DNA of 64,000 nt from Platerodrilus igneus (Eukaryota > Arthropoda > Insecta > Coleoptera > Lycidae): NCBI GenBank assembly GCA_036346225.1, contig JARFIW010000108.1:124001-188000 (forward strand), written 5' to 3'. The translations under genes and the position numbers were made by a program. The notes beneath the pieces were generated by a model that was given only the letters and a program-made list of their open reading frames with translations, was not told where the DNA came from and searched no databases. Below are positions 20,626-31,679 of this stretch, in pieces; positions within the stretch are counted from its first letter, which is position 1, and every line of letters begins with the position of its first letter.

Positions 20626-21270
20626 ATTTTAAAATGATCTACTCCTATATGGTTTCTGTATCTACCCTAAAATCGTATCTTTTTGATACTTGCTAGATAC
20701 AGTGGCATCCAATTTCACTTTACTTTGTTTTCCGTTTCACCAAGAATATTTCAACCCTGTCCTTTTCACGATCTCCCATGGGATAATAGCCAAGCTAGCT
20801 GCTGGTATATAGCAAGTTTTTATAGTTCCATCTTGTGCACGTAAAATTTTTAAGTCCTTTTAAAGCTCTTAGTTGTTAATCTATCTTCTCCCCAGAGGCC
20901 AGATCACAAAACGTGTTCTCTAAATAATTAAAACTGTTACACTGATTCACAACGCATTGGCGCCCAAAATGTGTAACAATTTACATTCAACACGTAATTA
21001 TGTCATAATATCATTATTGTGCAATATTGTGAACGTGGATCGTATCTGTGTTGCCAACTGTAGCAGTGGCGCTGAATACGTACGCCGGGAGTATAATAGT
21101 TTATTATAGCGTTTTCCACTTATCAGGTCGGACAGCGCTCTAGTCCCGACCGAATGCAATTTATTTTGCTCTAAAACTCTATTTTAGTGCAACTTTTTTA
21201 CGGAGCAGTGGAAAACGGTTAGTATTCCATTTTGAGGTTAAGTTGATATTCTTTCATTTTACTCTTCAGA
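20626..21270. other. anonymous DNA with a PBS-like motif
   Basis: No gene. TTGGCGCCCAAAATGTG at 20958-20974 resembles the tRNA-Lys primer-binding motif, so a decayed LTR may end there. CAGTGGCGCTGAATAC at 21064 is a weaker match. Confidence 0.3.
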
Positions 21271-21273
21271 AAT

Positions 21274-21530
21274 ATGTGTAGTGCTGAGGAAGTAATTTTC
21301 TTGTTCAACGACTTTCAAGTACAGTTTGATGAGAATACGGATCCTGGTGTAAGGCAGAACTTACAAAGTAAGCATGGTGATATTTATAAATAATTTAGTT
21401 ATATTGTGTTTAATAATATTTAGGTGACGATGAATATACTCGCCGTTATTTCCAACAATTAGTTGAAGCCAATATGCTAACATTGAATAAAGATATTTGT
21501 ACAATATGCCGTATAGACAATAAAGGGTAA
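21274..21530 (+). CDS. unrecognised two-exon reading frame
   Basis: ATG at 21274. Exon 21274-21367 ends before GTAAGC, and a second exon starts at 21424 after TTTAG and runs to a TAA at 21528-21530, giving 66 residues. The protein includes EEVIFLFNDFQVQFDENTDP and YTRRYFQQLVEANMLTL, ending CTICRIDNKG. A GTAATA just before the stop could be a donor, in which case the coding sequence continues elsewhere. The pogo-like transposon starts within about 20 bases and may have broken the gene. I do not recognise the family. Confidence 0.4.
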
Positions 21531-21547
21531 TACATAGGTACCGTCAT

Positions 21548-22866
21548 CCGGGGTGTAATGGATCACCTTGGGTAAAATGGATCAACTGTACATTTCTTCG
21601 AATATGGTCTTGCATAACCGATTATGGTATCCCAGACACCACAAACTCCGATTGACACGTCAGTAGACATTACCATTAAGTTTTCTGTAGTGAACATTGT
21701 TATTGGTTATGTAAGTTTCTTTTGAAAAATTATGGATTATTATCTTTAAATCACTATTACTTTACAAAGTTTGAAAACAAACTACTCCACAGATGAAGTG
21801 GCTTACTTTGTATGATAGTAGTAGTCATAGATACATGCCCTTCTGGCGACCTACCTCCACTCGAACTGTTTTGATTGGTAATTCCCTTTCTATTGGGTAA
21901 TTTTATTAGGAAAAATTGTAATTTTGTAGGGTGAAGTGGATCGCGAGTTTGCTAAATAATATTGACTGTACAATTTTGAGACTAATGATTGACTACCTAC
22001 ACTATAAATTAATAATAAAGAATACCTATTAAATATTACTTAAATATTCTAATGAGTACTATTGATTTTCAATTAAAAATGCCAAGAACCTACAAAAAAA
22101 TTGGGGATGCAGGCTAAAAGGACGTATGATTCTGTTTATTTACAGAGAGCAGGGGCGGCGGTTCGTAATGACTATGAGAACTGCATCCGAATTTTATGGG
22201 GTTTCACTACAATAAACACTACACATACACTAAATACTCCCTGTATGTTTGTTGTGGTTTGTTTAGTATTCTTCTTAATCTTCTTTGGGTTTTTAATACC
22301 CAAAGAAGATTAAGAAGAATACACATACACTACACTACACTACACACTACAATAAATCGACATTATCATGGCGTGCAGACAGGTATATATCGTAGCCAGA
22401 CAGCTTTAAGCGCCGAAGAAGAAACTAGGTTGACAGAAGTACTTTTGTGTCGAGTGGGGCTTTTCCTTTAAAAGTTACGATGTTAGGTTTATGGTTCAAC
22501 AATATCTGAACAAATGTGGCAGAAGAGAAAAAAGGTTCAATGACAATCTACCAAGAGTTGATTGGTTTAAAGCTTTTATATCAAGGCACCATAAAATTAG
22601 CAGAAAATACCAAAAGGGTTAAAGCTGCCGTAACATATGAAATAGTGGGCAAATATTTTTCTCACCTGAAAAGGTCTCTTGATGGCGTACCACCTTCAAA
22701 CGTAATTAATTATGAAGGAACAAAATTCGCGGATGACCCAGGTGCCGTGAAAGTTGTAGTTAGACGAGGTGTAAAGCATGCTCGCCGAATATTTGACACG
22801 TCGAATTCGAGTACAAGTGTAATGTTTGCAGTAGCAGGTAATGACACTCTACTTCCACCATTTGTG
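21548..22866 (+). pseudogene. pogo/Tigger-like transposase, N-terminal half
   Basis: Left end near 21548 (CATCCGGGGTGTAATGGATC) pairs loosely with the right end at 41985, giving terminal repeats with GGGGTG and GGATCA words. Coding starts MPRTYKK (22080), the usual start of this DDE_1 family, with frame breaks through the HTH region. The later frame 22516-22866 reads NTKRVKAAVTYEIVGKYF, VPPSNVINYEGTKFADDPG, KVVVRRG and SSTSVMFAVAGNDTLLPPF. The conserved first catalytic Asp of NYDET is Glu here (NYEGT). The frame is cut in the PPYVVYK motif by the 17.8-kb insertion and resumes at 40629. Confidence 0.85.
22266..22322. repeat. perfect 25-bp hairpin
   Basis: Bases 22266-22290 are exactly complementary to 22298-22322 with a 7-base TTTTAAT loop. 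It sits between ACATACAC-type repeats inside the transposase N-terminal region. Either a recent palindromic insertion or a replication-slippage inversion. Confidence 0.95.
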
Positions 22867-24551
22867 AGTAGGAAATCAAAGAATCCTGGAACCTCTTTTC
22901 CACCAGCATCCTTATTTCCACACACATCTAGACCAAATAGTTTTCTTCGACTAGCCATTTCATGTTTCGAGATAAATCTATCTTGTTTGGTGTCAATTAA
23001 TATTAGATTTTTATCAGCTACCTGAATTTGTAGGAATTTTTTAGATAGCATCATCCCCCCAGAGAGCTACCATCATTTTAAGATGTTTTACCGGTAACAT
23101 TCTAAACCAAATAATTTTCTTCGATTAACCATTTTATCTTTCGCGATAAATCTATCTTGTTTGGTATCAATTAATATTAGATTTTTCTCAGCTATCTGAA
23201 TTTCTAGAAGTTCTTTAGATAGCATCACCCCCCAAGGTGCTACCCTCATTTTAAGAATTTTTACTAGCAGCGACTTCTGACCGTCCTTATAAACTTTTTT
23301 AACCATGCGACACATCAAATTAGTCTAGAACTTTACGCAGAATCCCAATATGCAAACAGATTTAAAATGCAACCACCCCTTACCGTTTTGCACACATACA
23401 CTCTAGCGATCATATAAAAGATTGTTTTGGTTTCTTTTAAGATAAATGTACCTTATTATTAAGTATTATACAGAAATTCAAAACTTGTTCTTTAATAAAA
23501 CATTCTAAACCAAACACATTTTATCAAAAACATGAAGGACTTTTAAAAAAGATAAAAATTTTATCAATTTCTTAGCTTTACAATTTAATTTCTAAGCGCA
23601 TGTTATAACGTAATTATGTAGTTAAGTCAATGCTAAATAGGTACTTGGAAAATACAATTCAAACCTGAACTAATTTATTGCCGATTATTAATCACACAAA
23701 GCACTTGCGAATTCGGTATATAAAATCTTTCTAGTAGCCATCCTCGACTACGTATTTTGCGAAATACAAATTTTATAGTTAAAGCACTAGCAATCAACGC
23801 CATTTTCTATTAATTATATTATTAACTACATGTTTGTGAGATATACAAGAAATATGTTTCAATGCCGTACATTAGAAATCGACGCATAATTGCTTGAGGA
23901 TTATTTATTTTCTCAAGGTACTGGAAAGTACCGTACTTTGACTAGTCATAATAGATATTAAGTAGATCAATTAGTATGCAATTATGACAAGCGTATACAA
24001 CACGACCTAATTACCAAAAGTCTATTCGTATCGATATCCCGTGCGCTTTGTGTAAAGTTACGCTGAAATTTAAACAATCGTTTTGTGTTTGTGCAGTGAT
24101 TTTCTTTAAAAACTTTTTTGAAAATTTAAGGTAAGTCTACATTTCATTTATTAAAACTGAACTGAATTTATTTACAAACACCAATTATTGCGTATCTTAC
24201 CATTGTTTCTAATTTTTATCTTTTTAAAGATAATGAATTGGTAGTTGTGCTTATCAAAAACGGCACAGTGATTTTTGCAAATAATTTAAGGACTACCATA
24301 AATTGCGTTTAATATCGCTTACACATCTCGCCCGGTTATAAATAAAACACGTGTGTGGTTTACTTAATTGCACCCGCTGTAACCAGATTTTCGGTGTTAA
24401 AGCTAGTTTTTTTTTTAAAGTAATGCACTGTTTTACATATATATTATATTACGTTTTTTTCAAATTTTAGATAGTCTTTTAGCTAAGATAATAAAAAACA
24501 ATTCACACAAATATTTTATTAAAAATTAAATACATTTAAACATCAACAAGG
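22867..24551. repeat. left terminal inverted repeat
   Basis: Matches the reverse complement of 39247-40628 plus 29278-29434 at high identity by eye. The outer part holds a tandem duplication of about 165 bases (22930-23100 and 23103-23265) that the right arm has once. Minus-strand frames at 22710-23054 and 23088-23318 are open versions of the 40349 frame. Confidence 0.88.
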
Positions 24552-25015
24552 GGCTGCAACAGTATAATATTCTCCTTGGAACACCTTAAATTATTCAAAC
24601 AGTGGTTTAAACAGTGGTTGCACCTATTGCCGAATCTTCTTAATTTTTTGAGTCTAGGGCCTGAGAATACACCTTCCATGTTTAAAATGTTGTTTGATCA
24701 ATATTTTGACAGTAGCTGCTTCTTTTGTTCTCCTTTAACATACACAGTGGCCTCTGGAAGTATGACTTCTTTCAGCAAATCACCCACATTTGTTTACCCA
24801 CTCGTGTACTGCTTATCCCAGCAGAGTCCAAGGATTTTTTCCTTTAACCCCTGAACTTGCTTTTTGAAATCATCACTTAGGGTGTTACATTCAACCGTCA
24901 TGTTCTGTATCTCATGCCATATTACATTATTCACTATATCCAAAATGGCGATCTTCTTGCAATAGAAGTCAATAGGTTTGTAGTGATATCCTTGTAAATC
25001 GATTATGAAACACAT
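24536..25015 (-). pseudogene. Cys/His-tailed protein, possible exonuclease-like fold
   Basis: 160 codons in one frame from ATG (25013-25015) to TAA (24536-24538), broken only by two in-frame stops at codons 74 and about 103. It begins MCFIIDLQGYHYKPIDFYCK, then IAILDI and WHEIQNMTVECNTLSDDFKK. The middle has GDLLKEVILPEATVYVKGEQ, and the end is Cys/His-rich, NRCNHCLNHCLNNLRCS followed by KENIILL. The DLQG...KKIAIL start, a later V-K-G-E segment and the Cys/His tail recall uncharacterised arthropod proteins that I think adopt an RNase H-like DEDD exonuclease fold, but this is a low-confidence inference. It is transcribed away from the integrase with a 138-base shared intergenic space and ends inside the terminal repeat. 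Confidence 0.55.
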
Positions 25016-25153
25016 GCTTCCTGCTTCGAATCATAAATAGGAATGGGCCTCAATGCAAATCTTTTCTATCTATCCAGCTAGGGGTTTTCCATTGATTTAC
25101 GAGTCGGCACCAGCAGCTATAAAAACAAATACTACAAACCAAAGCTTCAGTTT

Positions 25154-25530
25154 ATGCCAAAGGTGCAACTAGATAATGATAGCTCTATTAGTTTAGCATC
25201 AGTGTTAAGCAAAAATGAATAAAGAAATCAAAGTTAAGGAATTATTTAAACCTGCAAAAAAAAATTTTCAGCGTCGTCACAAAAATTTGAAACATGTGAA
25301 ACGCGATCTTATCCAATCGGACTTGTGCGAAATGCAGCCTTACTCTCGTGTGAACAATGGGTACAGATATATTCTCATAGCGGGGGACTGTTTCACAAAA
25401 TAACTATAGCCGGGCCCTTAAAAAGTAAAACTGGGTCAGAAGTTACAAATGCTATGAAAAAAATATTGGAGAAAATGTTGTAAGGAAAAATTGACGCAAA
25501 AATCAATCTACAAACGGATTTTGGGAAAGA
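25154..25530 (+). pseudogene. DDE integrase of the inverted-repeat element, N-terminal part
   Basis: Catalyses end joining of the element. The probable start is ATG 25154 (MPKVQLDND...), with a frame break near 25218. VKELFKPAKKNFQRRHK is followed by IQSDLCEMQPYSRVNNGYRY, where the Asp of SDLCEM is the first catalytic residue, then ILIAGDCFTK, PLKSKTGSEVTNAMKKILE and INLQTDFGKE with the second catalytic Asp. The frame is cut here by an LTR-type insertion and resumes at 28982. The spacing and the NKGYRYIL-like motif are those of retroviral-type integrases found in Mavericks and in transposon-derived genes such as nematode F54H12.3. Confidence 0.8.
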
Positions 25531-25534
25531 GTAG

Positions 25535-28500
25535 TGTAACATCTCATATATAGTCAATTATTAAACTGCTATATGTTCGAAGGATTGCCGTTATTCAGGC
25601 GTGAAAATGTAGTCGACCGGTTTATCGATCCGCGCCGTCATGCGCGTGAGCTTCAAGGCATCTGCTTGATGTACTTGATCCATCATTATTGTAACAGATG
25701 TAGTCCGTAAAAGACATATATTAAACGTGGTAGGAAGTTCCCTACCAAGATGGGGTTCGAAGTTGGATTCGTGGGAGAGACATGTCATCTGGTGTATAAA
25801 AAGGGGCATAGGTTATGAGAATTGAAGACAATCCGCAGCAGAAACAAGGTCGATAAAACGGTTTGTAAGCATGACAATATGGCGTCTTTGTAGAAAATAA
25901 TTCATTTGAATTTACAGCAAGCAGTTTCACCTATAAATTTCATCTACAAGTTTCATCATTAAGTATAAATAAATTTTGAATTTTGGAATTAATTAGTATG
26001 GTTTTGGTTCGTATGAAAGTCGATAAACTTTCGACATGATGATGCATTCATTTGTAAGGTGGTTAAGTTGCACGTGTTGTAAGTGTTGAACACTTTCCTT
26101 TGGTGAGTATGTAACGTGCATTTTTATAGCTTAACATTTTACGCTTTTTCCCAATTAGTAAATACATTTCGGTAACTACTACTTCTATATTTTATATTTA
26201 TTAACTCCTTAGGCGAATGCGGCGTATTATAATGAGTGGATTGCATCGTTTTTGTCTTGCCGTTCGTATAGATTTTGTTCCTTATGTGGATATACAAGTC
26301 TAGATAATAGACGATAGGAGGTGGTAATAGCAACGAGTTGAATAAACAGATGAGGAGTTGTAGTTTTGTTCTTGGTTCCTATATATTAATTACGTTAAAA
26401 ATACTGTTTCTTCTTTGCTTTGACAATAGTGAGAATTAATGCGGTATCAATTTTCGAATTGTTCATGAACAAGCACGCCACGATTTTAATTGTTTTTCTT
26501 GTGAAATAAAAGTTTTATATTAACTGTAGTACGTGTAGTGCTAATTCCGATTGAAGTAGTATGGTTGATAGGCTAACGTGTTTGATCGACGCACGTGTTT
26601 TACGGAACATTTGACGGACTTACTTTAGTGATACACGTGCTTTATTCATTGTGGTTTTTTTTGGTGCTTTGTCTTTTGATATTTAAACTGTGTGTGCGAT
26701 CTAGTTTCGCGGTCTTTTTTTATCAGAGTAGTGCATACTTTGGATTATCCAAATACAGTTGATACTGTAGTTTCTGAATTCTCTAACCCCAAAGAATCTA
26801 AAACAGATCATTGCTTGCGCAAATTTTGTTATTTGCGAAATATAACAGATTACCGGTTTACAAAGGTATTGGTTGAAGTTTCTCACTGCTTTTTGGATGT
26901 TTATGAAAATAATATACATTTGGTCCCAGTTGAAATTAAACTAGTGCTACAGAATATTTCGAAATTATTGTCTCAGGAAATAGAATTAACAAGAAATTTA
27001 TCAATGCTACATAGTTCCGTCGCGTGATAATGTCTGCTGCTAACACCAGTGAAATACGTAGGTGTGATTAGGGTAACGTGTGATAAGTTCCATCAACACC
27101 CTCCCAGTCAAGGGTGAAGTGCTGCGTTAGTGCCGGACATCGTGAATCCCACACTTCAATTGCAAGGAAGCGTTACTGAAGGACCTTTTGTAAGTTAAAC
27201 TATTTCCTACTTGTTCTTACTGTAAATATCTATTCGTTGTTTTGCCATATCTTTGTCGTTCGGATACCTTTTACAATAGAATTGCATGCTATTAAGAAAC
27301 AAAAAGAGAAACAAAACAAATTAGTTTGAGTAATTTGAATATTTGGACAGGGAAGAAAAAAAAAATCAATGCTATTGGATTGCTCATATCAATTGTGTCT
27401 TATCTATTTATCTTTTGTTAACATTTTGTCTGATTTATGTTTAATTGGTGTGTGAGGAAACGTTTCTGCTACTCCCCAATATTACCTCACTTTGTACTAA
27501 AAATTTTTGTATTGCTTTTACTGTTGTTATATTATATAGATTATCTAAACAGTTTTTTTTACATTCTACAAAGTACTGAACAATCTATGCTCGATCAGCA
27601 TACTATGCTTTTTTTTTTATTTCAGGTTTGCAGAACTACTTTTGTTTTTATTGCAGGTTTACTATTCTAATTTTTTTTATTGCAGGTATTGTTACTAACT
27701 CCTTACGGCCGCGTACCCCCCCTAATCTCCGATTGAGCCCGGTCATTTCTTTGATTTTCTTGGTGTTACGCACGGCTACGAGCCAACGTAGCATAAATTT
27801 GGCGCCCAACGTGGCTGCTTCGATGAACGTAACAAGTACACTGTAATTTGTTGTATCAAACACTGTCTCAAACAAGAATTAAGCTTACTTGGAGGATATA
27901 TAATTTTCTAAATGATTTTTTTAAAGAAAATTTAATAAATTTCTAATACTTAAATGTATAAAAGTTTCCTGTTAAACGATTTTAAAATTGTAGTATAGTT
28001 TCATACACAAACGTGTAAAAGCTTTTCTATTAGAATAAATTATGTGCCACAGAGTATAAGTAAAACATATGGCTTAACGATTTAAAAATAGTTTAAGTGT
28101 TTTGAATACAGAATTAGAAAGTTTTTGGTAAAAATAAAATCACTTTATTTAAAATATGTTAGATAATTTGGCTAAATTTTTTTGTATTAATTGTTAAATT
28201 TATATAGTCGATTAAGGCACATCTTGGTTTAACATCTGTCAGATAAACACCTGGACTTGCATGTTTACTTAAACAAGTAAATGTATGTAGTACAAATGAA
28301 TTGTATGATAAGCTAATCTTTGACTTATCCTTGTGAGCCGAGAACAACGATCTTTGCTTGAAGCATTTGTGTAATGTCATAAAATATTATTTTTATGATG
28401 GACTTCACTCATTAACAATTGCTAGGTTTGAAGCATTTGCTCAATGTAATGAAATGTTATTCTTATGATGGGCTTCACCCACTAGTAACTGCTAATTTTC

Positions 28501-28981
28501 TTAATTCAACATCGATAAGACCTGTTCACTTCATGTCTTATAATTTTGGTTGTCTTTAATTTATCTTATTAATTTTTTTGTATATACAAGAACTCGAAAT
28601 AACGTTATTACATATCTGCAAACTAAGGTAATAGTTTTATTTCTGAAAATTCTAGCTACAAGGTTTAAGTGTATAAGAAACACAGTTATGTTGTTGAGTA
28701 TCTATCTACAGGCATAAGTTGATTCCCTTAAGGTTTATCTACGTCTTTCCTTAAGAAGATTATTTTTGTGTTTATGTGTGTGACGTAGTGGCGCCCTAAA
28801 ATTGTATAAAGACAAGTTAATTAATAAAAGACCCCCCCATTGTATGCCTCCGCAGGAATAGACCCCGAGACTACTCCGCGAGCTTATATAATTCTTTTTG
28901 GTAACCCTGTTTGGCTCTATGTCACCTTAATTGAAGCCACCCTCTGCATTATATTAACCAACAAGTTAAAATCTTATAACA
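25535..28981 (+). mobile_element. decayed LTR-type insertion in the integrase gene
   Basis: Starts TGTAACATC (25535), ends CTTATAACA (28981), with flanks GTAG (25531-25534) and GTAT (28982-28985) as a probable 4-bp duplication. A perfect tRNA-Lys-type primer-binding motif TGGCGCCCAACGTGG lies at 27800-27814, so the first 2.26 kb is probably the LTR. A second match, TGGCGCCCTAAAATTG, is at 28793. No gag or pol coding is recognisable and a matching 3' LTR was not found, so the element is deleted or is itself composite. Confidence 0.55.
27800..27814 (+). other. tRNA-Lys-type primer-binding site
   Basis: TGGCGCCCAACGTGG matches the 3' end complement of insect tRNA-Lys at all 15 positions. It marks the inner LTR edge of the 25535-28981 insertion. 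Confidence 0.7.
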
Positions 28982-29275
28982 GTATTACAATCTATGGTTT
29001 AAAAATCTTATGCAAAAATATATAGTGAACCATTATTCTACGTATTCCGTAATCAAAGCTAGTATGGCTGAACGGTTGATCACAACAATCAAAAACAAGT
29101 TGTACAAAAGATTTTACTTGCAAAGTAGTCATAGATGCTTGAATATTTTGCCTAAGGTTATGGAAGTATACAATAATACGTACATCGAACTATTAACATG
29201 ACAACTATGGAAGCGGAAGAACACCCGGAAAGATTAAAACTTTACACCGCTGACAGTGCTTCTAAAACTCACAAC
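28982..29275 (+). pseudogene. DDE integrase, C-terminal part
   Basis: Continuation of the 25154 frame after the insertion. ITIYGLKILCK, then VNHYSTYSVIKASMAERLIT, where the Glu of MAERL is the third catalytic residue, KNKLYKRFYLQ, LNILPKVMEVYNNTY and, after a one-base shift, MEAEEHPERLKLYTADSASK. The end approaches the right terminal repeat at 29278. Apart from the shift and the insertion the core is well preserved. Confidence 0.8.
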
Positions 29276-29277
29276 AC

Positions 29278-29382
29278 TTTGTTGATGTTTAAATGTATTT
29301 CATTTTTAATAAAATATTTGTGGAAATTGTTTTTTATTATCTTAGCTAAAAGACTATCTAAAATTTGAAAAAAACCTAATAT

Positions 29383-29434
<52 letters not shown>
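29278..29434. repeat. inner part of right terminal inverted repeat plus (AT)n
   Basis: 29278-29385 is the inverse of 24440-24551 (shared word TTAGCTAAAAGACTATCTAA). It runs into an (AT)n tract (29384-29434), where the next insertion begins. The outer part of the same arm resumes at 39247. Confidence 0.85.
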
Positions 29435-29436
<2 letters not shown>

Positions 29437-31633
29437 CTGTGTTATCTAATCTACAAAATCCGTGAACTACGCTTTTCGAATCGAGCCTCACGAATTGGGT
29501 GCCAAGAATGCTGTGTTATCGTGTATTAGAATCGAGCCTCACGAATTGGGCGTCAAGAATGCTGTGAAATCTACAAAAAGCTATTCATTACCTTAACTGT
29601 GTTGGTCCATTGACTTTCTTCCGTTAATCGACTCGGCTGCTCCTCTAGATAACTTTCATCCTCATACATAAAAAACAAACACATTCCTACCACAAACATC
29701 AACGTTAACTCTATTTACATCAATATTCACAATACATTAAAATTTCAAAATTAAAATTCAGCATAAGTTTCAGTATCAGAAAATTTCAAGATTAAATTTG
29801 TTATCATTTTAAAGTGCATCCAGAATTAAAGTCCTTGTAGGATGCCTACTAATTACTATAACAATATATGCAGACCGGAGTCTGAGTACAAAGGAGCATC
29901 TACCACCCTTTACGTTAATTAACCAGGTTCGTCTAATTGAGCTCAAAGACATACCCATATTTTTATCATAATCCAGAACATCAATACTAAATACCCTTTC
30001 TACTTAAACAAGCAAATTTCACCTTAAAATTAAAATATTATTGTTAGTACAATTTCACTACTGTCCATTTTAAGTAAATCAATTATAAAGTTATTCAACA
30101 CACACCAAAATATCAAAGTTCGAACAAAATAGTATAATTTACCTGAAGGTTACTGCACTCGTAGCTTCAATGTACATCGTCCCTTTGTTAATCACACCAT
30201 TCCAACTGGGTTATGTTTACGGCTTCTGATTCTCAACGCTTTTAAAATTTTCTCCATCACCATTTATTTAAAGTTGTTTCAGGGCTTTTCCGGAACTCAT
30301 CTGTGTATATCTGAACCTTGTTTTGTGGATCCAGACACGTTTATGCACCATTTAATTATTAATACCCCCGAAAAATAACAAAGAAATTCATACTTCTTTC
30401 ACCAATATACGCCAAAACTGCCTACTTTTGTGTATTCATTTGTTGTTGTAAATTGGTACAGTGATACTAAACTTTATTACCTTGTATCTTCTTTTCCAAG
30501 TGCACTAAAGTACATTCATTGTAGCACGTAAAGAACAAGCTGTTTTAAATCACAAAATATTCGAGCAAACTGTTTAAATTATTTAATCTAAACCGGAAAA
30601 CTAAAAAGCACTGTTTAACGCGTTGAATCAAGTCGAAGATCTAAGAGAGCTTGTTCATATTAACCTGGGTATATATAGCGGTTAGCCTGTCTGTCGGTCT
30701 GTTCCCCAAAACGGACAATTCTAAAGAATTTCGCCTGCTCTGTTCCCATTCCGCAGCCCGGCATGCGATTTTTACGAATTTTGCACTCGCACCAGTTAAA
30801 TCTCAGAAATTTCGACACGGCACGCAACGTCTGGAAATAACTAATTGAATTTTATACAGAAATGTTATTTTTACCTCTCAAATTTTGCCTTTTACTTTCA
30901 ACCAATCGCAACCCCATGACGTTGCTCTACTCACGCCTTTTACTATATGTGTCTCGGTCTTGCATATATTATCTGTCTCTATCTACCCTGTTCTTATTAG
31001 TGCAAATTGATATTCTTTATTATCGATTATTTCAGTCCATGTGGACTGTGAAATAATCCACCTTTAGCATTTCTCGTAACTATTATGCGACGGTTTCTCC
31101 AACATTCTCTGTAACCATTAATTATCTGCAAAATTTACGTAGAATGAGCTTTTTTTAAAAATACGCAGGTGTTCAAACATACTATTAATTCTCAGAGCTT
31201 TATTTCATGGTATTTTATTGGGTTTTTACAAGTTTTTATAGATATTATCTGTTACTAACGATTCAATTAACTTCAATTAAAAATAATACCCTTTAATTTT
31301 TAGTGAATCCTAATTAAATATTCAATTATTATCTGTACGTTTTGTTTAATACCGGTTACTTGAAAATAGAGCTAATTAATATAAATTTTGCACGTAATTT
31401 CTTTTTGTTTCTTTACTAGGAATAATTAAATTACACGCAGAGCTTTTTAATACTGCTTCTTTTGATCTAAAGCGTCTTGTACATGATTTAAATCTCTTAT
31501 GTTTAATGAAACGACTGACTTTCTATGCTTCACGCTTTTATTTAATAACGTGTACCCTTTCCCAAAGCTTCTACACGGTGATTAAAATTATTTGATGTGA
31601 TTATTTAATTTTCTACCCTGGTCTAAATATGAG

Positions 31634-31634
<1 letters not shown>
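29435..31634 (-). mobile_element. probable LTR and leader of another element, minus strand
   Basis: Lies between two AT tracts that are contiguous in the uninterrupted terminal repeat. On the minus strand two primer-binding-like motifs, TTGGCACCCAATTCGTG (near 29503) and TTGACGCCCAATTCGTG (near 29545), sit in a tandem 65-base repeat containing AATCGAGCCTCACGAATTGG. This suggests an LTR to the right (29560-31634). No coding sequence and no clear terminal duplication. Confidence 0.4.
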
Positions 31635-31673
<39 letters not shown>

Positions 31674-31679
31674 GTACAT

